Shown in pieces: positions 25,440 through 36,397 of a DNA stretch of 41,254 nt. The translations under genes and the position numbers were made by a program. The notes beneath the pieces were generated by a model, which was given only the letters and a program-made list of their open reading frames with translations, was not told where the DNA came from and ran no database searches. Positions within the stretch are counted from its first letter, which is position 1. Each line of letters starts with the position of its first letter. Where the stretch lies: contig JALCCG010000191.1 of NCBI GenBank assembly GCA_023212695.1, positions 1 to 41,254 on the forward strand. The letters run 5' to 3'. This DNA is from Sporisorium sorghi (Eukaryota; Basidiomycota; Ustilaginomycetes; Ustilaginales; Ustilaginaceae).

Positions 25440-26522
25440 TCACCACGCCTTCTCCACCTCCTCCAAAACGGGCAGCACATTGACCACCAAGTGATACACC
25501 ACCGCCAGTGCAGCCCCTACCACCGTCAGCAACGTGGTCAGCTGCACAGGCGCCAGCAGCGTATCCTGCGGCACTGGGACTTTCAGCTGCAGGCGCGCGG
25601 TCGACGTTGAGTGTGCGACCACCGATTTCGCCGCAGCCGTGTTGAGTTGCGCTTTGAGATGAGCGTGCGACTTGGGGAAGAGGTCTCTTGGAGATTTGCC
25701 GGAAGCGCCGGGGCAGGCGAGGTAGAGCGTCGGCGGGGGCAATTTGAGCTGGGCGTACGGCTTGCGGGTGTGCGTGGCTGGTGTCGGGTCCAGACCGAGG
25801 TAGCGCCGCACGGTGGTATGATAGAACTCTCGCGCTGGGCCAGGGACGATGTCGTTTAGCAAAGTCGCAAAAGACGACGTGGCGGGTGTGTCGTCGAAGC
25901 TCGCCGCGGTGGAGGGCGGGAGGTACCTGACGTGCAACGGTACATCCAGCCTGAACGCGCCGTTGGCGGTGAGCAGGTCGTCGATGCTCACCGGCACCAC
26001 CACGGTCGACCGCTCCCGCTTGTCCTCCTGCCCCTTGCGCACATCTGCCTCCACGGGGCGCACCTTGACCCTGTTCCCTTGGTCCAAGCTCACGCGCACC
26101 GGCTCTCTGCTGACACCCACCACCTCCTCCGCCTTCCGCCTCAGCGCCGCAGCCAGCACATCCTGCATATCCAACCCCGCCTCCTCTTCCGACGAACGCT
26201 CCCACCACTGCCTATCCCCTCTGCTTCCCTCCCCCGCGCGCGCAACCCACCCCACCGCCTGCTCCAACTCCACCCCCCTCTGCCCCGTCAGCACCAGCCC
26301 CCTCGCCGCCCTCCCCTCCCTTTTGCCGATAACATCGTTGCTCGCGGTGTACGGGTCGTAGAACACGCCGCTCGGCAGGTGCAGCAGCAGACCGGCCTGG
26401 CACCCTTGCGCACTCGAGACCGACGCCGGGACGCTGGGCGCCAGCGAGACCGAGAGCGTCGGGTGGAAGCTGTGTGCGTTGCTCAGCCGGGCGGTCAGCG
26501 TGCCCAGATTGTGCGTCGTCAT
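25440..26522 (-). CDS. PBN1: GPI mannosyltransferase I accessory subunit (PIG-X / Pbn1)
   Basis: ER membrane protein that stabilises the Gpi14/PIG-M mannosyltransferase, which adds the first mannose to the GPI anchor. From the Met at 26522 the product is 360 residues. The PIG-X hallmark is LDVPLHVRYLPP (192-203), followed by YAQLKLPPPTLYLACP (256-271) in the lumenal domain. One membrane span lies at about 325-351 (VQLTTLLTVVGAALAVVYHL), with a short cytosolic tail ending EVEKAW. This matches the family's lumenal domain plus single C-terminal span. The frame remains open to a Met at 26678, adding 52 residues (MAAFFSPLFLAHFPAASKPR at its start) that could be a weak targeting signal; the shorter start was chosen because its sequence reads more like folded protein. 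Cysteines are few. Divergent from a secreted-protein gene. Confidence 0.85.
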   Translation of the reverse strand: MTTHNLGTLTARLSNAHSFHPTLSVSLAPSVPASVSSAQGCQAGLLLHLPSGVFYDPYTASNDVIGKREGRAARGLVLTGQRGVELEQAVGWVARAGEGSRGDRQWWERSSEEEAGLDMQDVLAAALRRKAEEVVGVSREPVRVSLDQGNRVKVRPVEADVRKGQEDKRERSTVVVPVSIDDLLTANGAFRLDVPLHVRYLPPSTAASFDDTPATSSFATLLNDIVPGPAREFYHTTVRRYLGLDPTPATHTRKPYAQLKLPPPTLYLACPGASGKSPRDLFPKSHAHLKAQLNTAAAKSVVAHSTSTARLQLKVPVPQDTLLAPVQLTTLLTVVGAALAVVYHLVVNVLPVLEEVEKAW

Positions 26523-27259
26523 TGTTGGAGAAGAAAAGGAAGGGATGGTTGAGGATGGTGAAGATGTGGAAGGTTGGAGGATGCGCGAATGCGGGGAAAA
26601 CACGCAGGCCCAGGCGCGTCGGGGTTTTGATGCAGCGGGAAAATGGGCGAGAAAAAGCGGTGAGAAAAATGCGGCCACAAAAATATGGCGTCAAAAGTTC
26701 CCATCCCACACTTTCTCGCAAAGCCCACGCCAAACCTCATTAGCATCGCTTTTGTAGCCGTTCCCAGGGCCGTTGTCTACCTTTCAGGCCGCCAAGCGAA
26801 CGAGAACTCTCTCGTCAGTCATACGGCGGATGATTCGGAAGGAGAAGCCAAAGTTTTGGGCGACGATGGAAGTAGCTGCTCGGTCGGCGAAAACAGCGCG
26901 TGTCGACATGCGTGAGCACCGTTTCTGTTGCTGCTGATCAACGTTGCCAGCGACTGCGCGGTTATTCGAAGGCCTGATGTGTATCACAGACGATATAGGA
27001 TGACTTCATTTGGGATTGCAGCAGCTGGGAAAGTCGGCATGTGTTTGCCGTGCAAGTTTGTGGGGACGACGCTCGGGCTGGATCGCAGCAAAGTGGGGCG
27101 GGAAGTGGCTTGGCTTCGTTGGTTCATCAGTGTGAACACTCAACCCGCTCTCGTCTGCCCTTTCCATCCGGTTGCCTCCAATATATTTCTATCGAATCTG
27201 CTCAACCCTTCTTCTGCTCCTGCATCATCGACATCTCTCGAGATAGACATCGCTTCAAG
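26523..27259. other. Divergent promoter region between PBN1 and the secreted-protein gene
   Basis: These 737 bases include a possible 5' extension of PBN1 (26523-26678) and the promoter of the plus-strand secreted protein. A CCAAT box overlapping an AT-rich TATATTT element (27178-27188) lies about 75 bases upstream of that start codon. No other gene is seen. Confidence 0.7.
27178..27188 (+). promoter_or_regulatory. CCAAT/TATA-like element upstream of the secreted protein
   Basis: CCAATATATTT combines a CCAAT box and a TATA-like motif, about 75 bases before the ATG at 27260. It is the only such AT-rich element close to the start. The role is inferred. Confidence 0.35.
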
Positions 27260-28786
27260 ATGCGTCTCGCGCTGCACATTCTCCCGCTCCTGCTCCTGTT
27301 CTCGCCCCTCGCCCGCGCCGGCGACCCACCCGGCTCAGCCCGCGGCTCTTCCAGCTCCGAATACTACACCGCTTCCAGCTCGCCCCGCATCCAACCCGCC
27401 GTACCCCTCGCTAACACCGGCGCCGGCTCCTCCTCCTCGCTCCCCGCGTTGCACAAGGGGGATTTGGACGGCGAGTCGTTTGCGTTGACGCTGGCGCAAC
27501 TGCGCGACCGCATGGGCGCTATAGAAGCGGAGTCGCGCGCCGGCCGGGAGTTCGGCTCGGCGCGCTCGGACGTCGGTGCGATGGGGAGGAGCAGGATGCA
27601 GCTTCAGGACAGCGATGTGCGACGTGGTGGTCGTGGGAGGCATGCTTCGCGTGCGCTGACTGCCGATGCTGCTTCGGGCGCTGGTGATAACACGCCTCCT
27701 CTGTCCGCTGTCGATGGTGGTCGGGGGGTTGGCAGAGAGCGCAGTACTACGCGCAATGCGCTCGAGAGCGCGGTGGAGCAACTGCAGGAGCTTCAGCTGG
27801 AGAAGGAGCTCCAGGAGAAGCGGCTCGCCCACCTGCCGTCTGCGCGACGTGCGTATTCGATGCCAACCACGGCGCATGGAGCGCTCACTCCCACGTCTGC
27901 GTCGTACGATTTAGCGCCGGCGCAGCGCGGGTCGACGGGCACGTCCAACACCCCGCGCGCCGCCGCCGCCTCCCGAGTCTTCTCCTACAGCCCCTGGGAT
28001 CCCAGACGAGCCCTGCGCAGGCTCAACATCCCCGCGCAGAGCCTCGCAGACATCCCCGATCAACGCGCTCTCGACCACTGGCTCAACACCGTCAATGCGC
28101 TGCGCAGCCACGAATGGAGCCACCAGCTGCGCAACCGCTTACACTGGGCAGGAAAGCACCGCATCTCCGATACGCGCACCACCCAAGTCGTCACGCCATT
28201 CGGCGTCGCTGGAAGCACCACCCGCATGGGCTCCCCCCGCTTCGTATCCAGCCCCAACGACCCCGAACCAAGGCTGGACAACTTACTGCCAACGGACACG
28301 CAGATGCGCATCAAGGCTTGGCTCACAATCGCAGACTCGTTTCCCCCCGCGCTTACCGCCCACTCGGCCAGCATCTGGAACGACCACCACGCAGACTCGT
28401 ACCACGAAATCGAAAAGAGCATCCACGACGCCGTACACCCCGTCCAGTACATCAGCCAGATGATGCTCGACAACAACGGCGCAACTACGATCGAGAACGT
28501 GCTCCATCGCTCGTTTCATGATAGCCTCCAGAACGATGGAGTGCGCCTCAAGGCAATGGCGAAGATCAAGGCAAAGCTGCAGAAGGAGTTGAAGGCGAAG
28601 AAAGACAAGCAGCAGCCGATCGAAGACGTGCTCGGCACGCATCATGCGGTGTACGACGGCTTCTGGCACGAGCACTACCACGACAAGCAGGCATTCCCGA
28701 TCGAAGACGTGCTGAAGACCCCGCTCGAATACTGGAATGCCTTTGCGCCGTGGTCACAGGCGGTTGCTTTGGAGCATCCCTTGTGA
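27260..28786 (+). CDS. Secreted protein of unknown family, cysteine-free
   Basis: I do not recognise this 508-residue protein. It begins with a clear signal peptide (MRLALHILPLLLLFSPLARA, residues 1-20, likely cut before GDPPG). Residues 21-240 are low complexity (Ser/Gly/Arg/Ala) with one short coiled coil (LESAVEQLQELQLEKELQEK). From about 240 the sequence looks folded: SPWDPRRALRRLNIPAQSLA, LDHWLNTVNALRSHEWSHQL, RIKAWLTIADSFPPALTAHS. A PIEDVL motif occurs twice near the end, around the His/Trp/Tyr-rich segment HHAVYDGFWHEHYHDK, and a related TIENVL precedes it. There is no cysteine anywhere and no membrane span or GPI signal after the signal peptide. The Met at 27260 was chosen because it starts the signal peptide; the frame is open 73 codons further up. 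A smut-lineage secreted or effector-type protein is possible; no function is claimed. Confidence 0.8.
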   Translation: MRLALHILPLLLLFSPLARAGDPPGSARGSSSSEYYTASSSPRIQPAVPLANTGAGSSSSLPALHKGDLDGESFALTLAQLRDRMGAIEAESRAGREFGSARSDVGAMGRSRMQLQDSDVRRGGRGRHASRALTADAASGAGDNTPPLSAVDGGRGVGRERSTTRNALESAVEQLQELQLEKELQEKRLAHLPSARRAYSMPTTAHGALTPTSASYDLAPAQRGSTGTSNTPRAAAASRVFSYSPWDPRRALRRLNIPAQSLADIPDQRALDHWLNTVNALRSHEWSHQLRNRLHWAGKHRISDTRTTQVVTPFGVAGSTTRMGSPRFVSSPNDPEPRLDNLLPTDTQMRIKAWLTIADSFPPALTAHSASIWNDHHADSYHEIEKSIHDAVHPVQYISQMMLDNNGATTIENVLHRSFHDSLQNDGVRLKAMAKIKAKLQKELKAKKDKQQPIEDVLGTHHAVYDGFWHEHYHDKQAFPIEDVLKTPLEYWNAFAPWSQAVALEHPL

Positions 28787-29000
28787 GGGCACGCGCGGAG
28801 TGCCAGCGCTGTCGCTTGATCTTTTTCTTTGGCTGCTCCCGAAACTGGCTTTTGGGCCCTCTCATTTCCGCTCGTTCGTTCGTAGGCTTCACTCTGTCTC
28901 TTCACACTCCCCTTTCCGATGCTCTGTTATCGAATCTAGCCACACACTCTTTGCTCTCTCTCTTTTCTGCTCTTGAAATCGACACATGCCATTGACACAT

Positions 29001-31759
29001 CTACTGATCGGTGCCGTTGAACAGAAACCAGATCTCCTTGAAATCCAGCCGGTTGCCCTTGACCAGCTTGCTGCCCTCCAGCGCCGCTTTCGCCAGCGCC
29101 CTCTTCTTCTCCTGCAGCTTCAGGATCCTCTCCTCGACGGTATCCTTGATGCTCAGCTTGTAAATCGTCACATCCCTTGTCTGGCCCAACCTGTGCGCTC
29201 GATCGAAAGCCTGCTCCTCGATCTGCGGGTTCCACCAGAGATCCATGAGGATCACCCGGCTGCAGCTGGTCAAGTTCAACCCCGTGCTGCCCGCTTTGAA
29301 CGAGATGAGGATCACCGTGACCGACGGATCGGTGCGGATGCGCTCCAGGGCGGACTCGCGCTCCTGCGGCTTCATCGAGCCGTCGTAGCGCACATACTTG
29401 AAGCGGTGGCGTGCGAGATGCGGCTCGACGAGGTTGAGGAACGAGGTGAATTGCGAGAAAACGATCGTCTTTTCCGTCGGATCGGCGGTGCGGATGCTCG
29501 AGAGCAGCGAGAGCATCTTGCGGATCTTGGTGGAGCCGAACGAGGATGCGAAGAGGTCCTGCGAGTGGTTGTTGGTGAGGGCGGTGCAGTCGACACAGAG
29601 AAGACGCTGCGCATGGTCCGGGTTGACAGCGGCCATGAGATCGCCCGACTGATTGGGTAGATCGGCAGAAGACATGTCAGCATTGGCACTTATTTCTACA
29701 TTGCACTGGTCGCAGCGTTTCGTGCGCACACTGAGACCGGACAGCATAGCAGCCAAGCCGTCATCGTCGTCGTCATCATCCTCCGCCGCTGCAGCAGAAG
29801 CGCCTTGCGACGACGACGGCGTCGCCCCGGCGTTGGTGGTGGCAGCCGAACCAATCGCGCCTGCATCGGTGCGAAGGCTGCCCGTAACCATGGCAGGATG
29901 GCTGCACGCCTGACGCAGCCTGAGGAGCAAGACGAGCGAGGCGATCATGTTGTTCTTCGTGCCCGTGGCGCGCTGCCGCTCGTCTTCCTTCTCAAACGCC
30001 TTCCTGATCCTCTCTTGCAGACCGAGGTAGAATTCCTTTTCCTGTGGGCTGTCAAACTCGAGCTCGAGCAGTTTGAGGTTGCGTTTGGGCAGGTTGAGGA
30101 TGGGCTTGCCGTCATCAGTCTTTGCCTCCTTGGTGCGACGCAGCATGATGGTCTGCAGCACAAAGCAGAGACGCTTCATGCCCCAGTTGACCCTGTTCTG
30201 GTTGTTCGACTTGAGCGGATCGCCAATCTTTTCCTTGAAATGGGCAAAGTCGTCGAAGGGCTGCACGCGCAAGAAGTGGATGAGCGAGAACATCTCGTAG
30301 GCGTCGTTCTGCAGCGGCGTGCCGGTGAGGCACCAGCGCGAGGCAGAGTTGGCAGCGAGGAGAAAGCAGGCACGCGAGCACTTTGCCTTGTAGTTCTTGA
30401 TGTTCTGTGCCTCGTCGAGCACGATGCGAAGCCAGGGAGCTTCGAAGAGCGGAGTGGGCACGATCTTCTTGGTCACTTTGGCCGCCGATACGGGACCTGC
30501 AAAGGAATCGTCCGAATCTTGCGAGTCGATCTCGACAGGGCCGTTCTCGACAGGGCCGTTCTCGGTACCGGACTCGGCGTCCGAGTCTGCTCGAGAGTTT
30601 CGAGCGTAGGATCGAGAAGTCGACTTGGCATTCGGCTTGGTCTTGGACTTGGACTTGGATGTGGAAGCAGCCGTGAGGGGCACAGTGCCCTTTGCGAGAC
30701 CCTGGAGCTTGGACAGGTAGTTGCCGTACTCGCTAGCTACGGTGGTGTAAGTCGTGATGACAATGTCAAATTTGGTAAAGTGGGACGCTTTCTTGGCGCG
30801 CGAGGGGCCGTGGTAGAGGTAGACTTTGAGACCAGCTTGCGTCTTTTCGGAGACTTCGCGCTCCCACTGTTTGATGACGGCGAGGGGAGCGATGATGAGC
30901 GTAGTCTTGGAGGCCATCTCTAGACGAGGGAGCGAGGCGAGGGTCGGAGGTGCAACCGGATCTGCATCGTTCTGACTCGTGTTGGCAGCGCTGGTCGCCT
31001 TCTTACCGCGTTTGGCACGATCCGGCTCCGCAGGCACATCGAGATCGATGGTGGACAAGTCTTGACCCGGACGATTGGACACGATGAGAGCCAGCGTCTG
31101 GACCGTCTTGCCGAGACCCATGTCGTCGGCAAGGATGCCACCTTTGGCTTTGCCCTTTTCGCGTTCGCGCATCCAGGTGACACCTTGGACCTGGTGAGGG
31201 AGGAGCATGCACTTGAGACCGGGGATGCGCGCGCTCGTCTTTGCATCGTCCGAGACTTCGGTGACATTGACCATGTTGGAGAGAAGATCCTGGATCTGCT
31301 TGTCGCGCGTCGCAGCGTCGACCGCGGGACCCACGGCCGAATCGTCGGCAAACATGGCGCGGACGGGTGAAGGTGCTGCAGGCTCGTAGTCGTCGCTCAA
31401 GAAGAGAGATTGGGAAGAAGCGTTGTATCTTGATTTGGAGGGTGATGAGGTGCGTTGAGACAGAGGCGAGTGGTAGAAGGGGTTGTTGTTCTTGAGTGGT
31501 TGTGATGGTGGAGTGCTCTTAGGCGAGATGAAGGGAGCTTGGAAAGACTTGGAGTTGGGAGAACGAAAGGGTTGAGAAGCTGCGTAGCTGGATGCAGAAG
31601 AAGAGGGAGGAGCAGGAGGTCTTGGAAGGATGGGTCTTGTATTTATGTTTGAGCTAGAGCTGGCCGTTTGGAAAGGATTCGAACGGGAAGCAGCGCCAAT
31701 TGGCGAAGCCTCTCCAAATACGATAGGATCGGCACGAGATCCGGTGCCTCGAATGGGTG

Positions 31760-31801
<42 letters not shown>

Positions 31802-32003
31802 TGAGAGGAGCGTAGGGCACCAGAGGAGGCTGATACAATTTGACTTTCGGAGGTGGCGCGTGCTTGTTGCGGTGGGGTAGGGATGAAATGGCAGGATTCG
31901 ACGAGGATGAAGTGTACTGCTCCTGCTCTCGCCTGGCTTGCTCCATAGCAGCCAGCTGCTCCTCCATTATCTTTCTGCGCATCGCCTCCATCTTGGCAGT
32001 CAA
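29001..32003 (-). CDS. SNF2-family DNA-dependent ATPase (Rad5/Rad16/Uls1 group)
   Basis: A 1000-residue single-exon SWI2/SNF2 ATPase. The N-terminal 250 residues are disordered (coiled start, then a Ser repeat). Motif I is ILADDMGLGKT (about 289-299), preceded by LLPHQVQGVTWMRERE; motif Ia is in LIIAPLAVIKQWERE; the DEAQ box (VLDEAQNIKN) is near 530; WCLTGTPLQND follows. The helicase C lobe has KTIVFSQFTSFLNLVEPHL (from about 845), LISFKAGSTGLNLT, and AFDRAHRLGQTR (about 931-942). Between the lobes, where Rad5/Rad16/Uls1 carry a RING, only a C-x2-C-x35-C-x2-C knuckle is seen (CDQC near 764, CVDC near 804). Such proteins remodel DNA-bound factors in repair or SUMO-targeted turnover; which subtype this is cannot be told by eye. 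Start may be Met 1 or Met 5. Divergent from SFA1. Confidence 0.9.
31761..31798. repeat. GCT/AGC trinucleotide repeat encoding poly-Ser
   Basis: About twelve GCT units; read on the minus strand as AGC they encode the poly-Ser run in the disordered N terminus of the SNF2 protein. Length is likely polymorphic. Confidence 0.9.
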
Positions 32004-32458
32004 TCACGGCAGCAAAAAGACAGAGCAAAAAAAAAAAAAGACGAAGCCGACGAGAGATGGATGAGCGATGTGTGCGTGCGCAGTTTCGGTGGGCTTGTTC
32101 TCGGCAAAGCCGTGCGCCGATTCTTGTCGCGGTGATGATGAAGGCAGTGATGGTCGAGAGTGTTGTGGTGTTGCTTCCTCGACAAAGTCACATGAAAGAT
32201 ATACGACTCCGACTCAGCCGCTGCTGCTTCTGCTGCGCACGCGCGCGCTCTCTCTCTCTCGTGTTCGGCTTCTCCCGATTCAGCTGACCCGCTTATCACG
32301 CTATCTACCCGATACCGGTTTTCGACCGTGCGAAAAAGCAAACCGCCAAAGCGCGGAAATCAAGGCTTGGCACCTTTAAATCCTCAGCCTGCAGAGCGCC
32401 TTTTTTCAGAAGGAGGAAGCTCGCTCAGTCATCTGTCTGTCGGTCGGATGTCGGTGCA

Positions 32459-32463
32459 ATTGG
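32459..32463 (-). promoter_or_regulatory. Inverted CCAAT box upstream of SFA1
   Basis: ATTGG lies about 165 bases upstream of the SFA1 ATG, a normal position for a CCAAT box. A five-base match is weak evidence on its own. Confidence 0.3.
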
Positions 32464-32596
32464 TCCTTCACACGACATCTTCGCTCAGGCCAGCTCGTGA
32501 GTCATAATTGCGTGCTCTTTCCCACTTCTTGCTTTCGCTTTCCCCTTCCATCATCCCATCGATCTTCTTCTTTCACTCACTCGGATCAACCCGACA

Positions 32597-33762
<1,166 letters not shown>

Positions 33763-33962
33763 ACAGACGCTGTACCAAGTGTTCTTTCGTCCTACAATGG
33801 AATCTCAGTATAACGCACAGATACCAGTTCGAAGTTGAATGAAGAAGGGAGAGAGCCGTGTGAATTCATGAGAGCAAGCAAAGAGTAAACGACAGGATTG
33901 ATAAGAGACACAAGATGAAGAAGCAAACGAGAGCGCGAAGATGGAAGGGGGAATAGAAGAAC

Positions 33963-35753
33963 CTAGCTTTTGTTGGTGTTTGAAGCGGGGGTGTTTCGGG
34001 GCACGATGACGGTCTGCGCCGTGTCCAAGTTATGATAAACCAGATTCGACTGGAAGAACTCGAGACCCAAGACCCAGACCTTGAAGTTGGGACCGTTGCT
34101 GGGGAACATGGCCTCGACCTGCGGGCTGCCCATCAGAGAGACCTGGCACTGTTCGCCCGCATCCACACCACCCGCACCACCCGCACCACCAGCAACGGCA
34201 TTATCCTGTGCCGGGTCGCCGAGGAGGTTCGTGCCGATCGTGAGCAGCTGCCTGCGCTGCAGCCTTCCCACTCTACCGTGGTGACGCTTCGTGAGAATCG
34301 GTCCGCCGATGGGTTTCCAGAGGTGAAACCAGTCTGCGAACGTATCCACCAGCCCCCTGATCCCATTTCCCAGGTGGTCCGCATAGCTCTTCCAAGCGGT
34401 CCAGCCTTCGACGAACGCGCGCTTGTTCCAGTCCTCGACGTCGTGTTTGGCCTCCACGAACCTGCCGTTCGGCTGGGCGGTGCGGCGGACGCCCTCGAAC
34501 AGCGCCCTTTGCCCTGCGCCGATCTCGAAGCCCATATGCAGGTCTTCCGCGCACCTCGCCTTACCCAGCACCGCCTTCCCCTTTCCCCCCGCAGGAGGCG
34601 GAGACGCGAAAATGCGCCCTTTAGCAGCGGCGAACACCTTGTTCACCTCGGACGGCGGGCCAATGATGCCGCTCGTACCGCTGTCCAACAAGATCGCGTC
34701 GATGCGCACGTCGTCAAGGACGTTGTCGCCGAGGAAGAAGCGCAGGTCCTGGCGGTGCGCGATGCCCCAGAACGGATGCGCGGGGTACGTGGATCCGGAG
34801 GACGGGTCGATAGCGATCGAGGCCGAGTAGTTGTATCCCGACGTCGACGTGGGAACGGTGGTGCCAGAGAGCGGGAACACGAGCTCGCCGGTGGGAACTG
34901 GGTTTGCGATCGTAGAGGGGGTGAAGTCGAGGTAGAAGTGCGACGAACCCGTCATGCCCAGCGTCTTGCGGTTGTCGGGCGAGAGGTAGGAATGGAGGAA
35001 CGACACGTCTAGCGACGGCAGCTGGCCTTGTTTTTGCGCGGGTGCAACGCGGGCCTCTGCATGGCCACCTTTGATAGCACCACTGCCGCCGTCAGAACCA
35101 CCGCCACCGCCGTTGGCAGCGACGACAGCAGCAGCAGGATGAGGACTCGCTGCATCCCTCTTCGTCTTGCCACCACCACCACCACCACCTGCACCCTTCC
35201 CCTGCCCCTTGCCCCCCGGAAACCCATCCCCAATAAAGCTAAACGGCGGACTCAAGCCCAAGATCCCCTGAGCCCCCACCAAATCCTCCAGGTGCGTCAA
35301 CCCCACAGTCACATTACCTTTCTTCGCACCCCCACCCGCCCTCTGCCCACCCTCACCCAACCACGCCTGATCCGTGACGAAGTGCATCTTGGGCTTCTCC
35401 TCCCCGCCGTCCTCGCCGCTGCCGTCCGGGTTGGTGAACATGTACGTGCCACCCGACATGTCCGGCTGGCCCGCGTTCTGCGGATCGAACGTCGACGCGC
35501 TCGCACGGAACATGTCCTTTTGAAGCACCAGGAAGGGAGAGCCCGTGTCCACGATCAGGCTGTACGTGCCGCCGGAGGGCACGCCGATCGACATGGATGC
35601 GGTGAACAGGTCCGGCCCGGATTGGTAGGTGAGTGGGATCACGATGGCGTGCTCGTCTCGTCGGATGAGCGGCGTGTGAGCTAGGGAGAGGTTGAGGTGG
35701 ACAAGGCAGAGTATGGTCGCCAGCAACCATGGGTGCAGTGTTGTGGTCGGCAT
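33963..35753 (-). CDS. Secreted pepsin-like aspartic protease (A1 family) with Gly-rich insert
   Basis: A 596-residue extracellular or vacuolar-route acid protease. A signal peptide spans residues 1-25 (LLATILCLVHLNLSLA), followed closely by a dibasic RR (31-32). The first catalytic motif is VDTGS (Asp69) and the second LLDSGTSG (Asp357). Strand signatures such as GAQGILGLSPPFSF (160-173) and, near the C terminus, VWVLGLEFFQSNLVYHNLD fit the A1 fold. The mature enzyme of relatives is about 330-400 residues; here a Gly/Lys/Ala-rich insert spans about 177-245, with a KR pair at 198-199, and another hydrophilic stretch (about 395-500) lies after the second catalytic Asp. No C-terminal hydrophobic GPI signal is seen. 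Substrate and localisation are unknown; secretion is inferred from the signal peptide. Confidence 0.92.
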   Translation of the reverse strand: MPTTTLHPWLLATILCLVHLNLSLAHTPLIRRDEHAIVIPLTYQSGPDLFTASMSIGVPSGGTYSLIVDTGSPFLVLQKDMFRASASTFDPQNAGQPDMSGGTYMFTNPDGSGEDGGEEKPKMHFVTDQAWLGEGGQRAGGGAKKGNVTVGLTHLEDLVGAQGILGLSPPFSFIGDGFPGGKGQGKGAGGGGGGGKTKRDAASPHPAAAVVAANGGGGGSDGGSGAIKGGHAEARVAPAQKQGQLPSLDVSFLHSYLSPDNRKTLGMTGSSHFYLDFTPSTIANPVPTGELVFPLSGTTVPTSTSGYNYSASIAIDPSSGSTYPAHPFWGIAHRQDLRFFLGDNVLDDVRIDAILLDSGTSGIIGPPSEVNKVFAAAKGRIFASPPPAGGKGKAVLGKARCAEDLHMGFEIGAGQRALFEGVRRTAQPNGRFVEAKHDVEDWNKRAFVEGWTAWKSYADHLGNGIRGLVDTFADWFHLWKPIGGPILTKRHHGRVGRLQRRQLLTIGTNLLGDPAQDNAVAGGAGGAGGVDAGEQCQVSLMGSPQVEAMFPSNGPNFKVWVLGLEFFQSNLVYHNLDTAQTVIVPRNTPASNTNKS

Positions 35754-36397
35754 CGTTGCCAGGTGTTGGTGGTGTCTGATGCCGCAGGATTCGGAGTGTT
35801 GTCAAACGAGTGTGATGGTAAGGAGAATCGGGAGGGTGACTGAAAGGAGAAAGAGAGGTTACAGTCGAAGAAGCGAAAAAGAAGAGATGGAGTAAGGAAG
35901 GGAACGATGTCTATCGACGACGAGACACCGCCCCCTCCCTCCTCCCTCCTCCCTCTTCCTCCTTCCTTGCACATCGCCTTCATGAGGCCCCACCAATTTC
36001 CCTCCCTCCGTTGAGCGTGCCACCACTTCTTCTGGCCTCAGAAATGAAACCACTTCATCTCCCTCCATTGTGCGACAACCACACCACACCACCGTTGCTC
36101 AGCCCTCTCCTCGTGGTGGAGCCAATTGTCTCGCAAAGCCATCCATTTCATATCAGACACATGTCCCACCAAAATATCAGACATGACCCACCAAAACAAA
36201 CCATGCGAGGCCTCACAATGGGGGCGGGCGTGTGTGGCGTGGGAGACGAACTTGTGCCCTGGATACCCACGCCACACCCCTCGCTCATCTCAACCCAAGC
36301 CCGAGCAACGATTCGCGCCGCCACGCGTGATCTCATCACCCACACACTCACTCTCGCACACACTCGCGTTCAAACTCTCGCATTGCCGGCCCGACCC
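35754..36397. other. Promoter region of the aspartic protease
   Basis: This is upstream of the minus-strand protease and downstream of the minus-strand FOL3 fusion. It contains a CT/TCC-rich block (about 35930-35968), a CCAAT (36122-36126), and a 24-base near-perfect tandem repeat (36150-36197). Short open frames have no domain. Confidence 0.7.
36150..36197. repeat. 24-base imperfect tandem repeat upstream of the protease
   Basis: Units 36150-36173 and 36174-36197 both begin ATATCAGAC and contain ATG-CCCACCAAA. They differ by a two-base indel, a T/A change and the last bases. The location is about 400 bases upstream of the protease start codon. Confidence 0.85.

Noticed and set aside
29805..30923. 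372-codon open frame on the plus strand
   Set aside because: Antisense to the ATPase core of the SNF2 gene, which has complete helicase motifs in the other direction.
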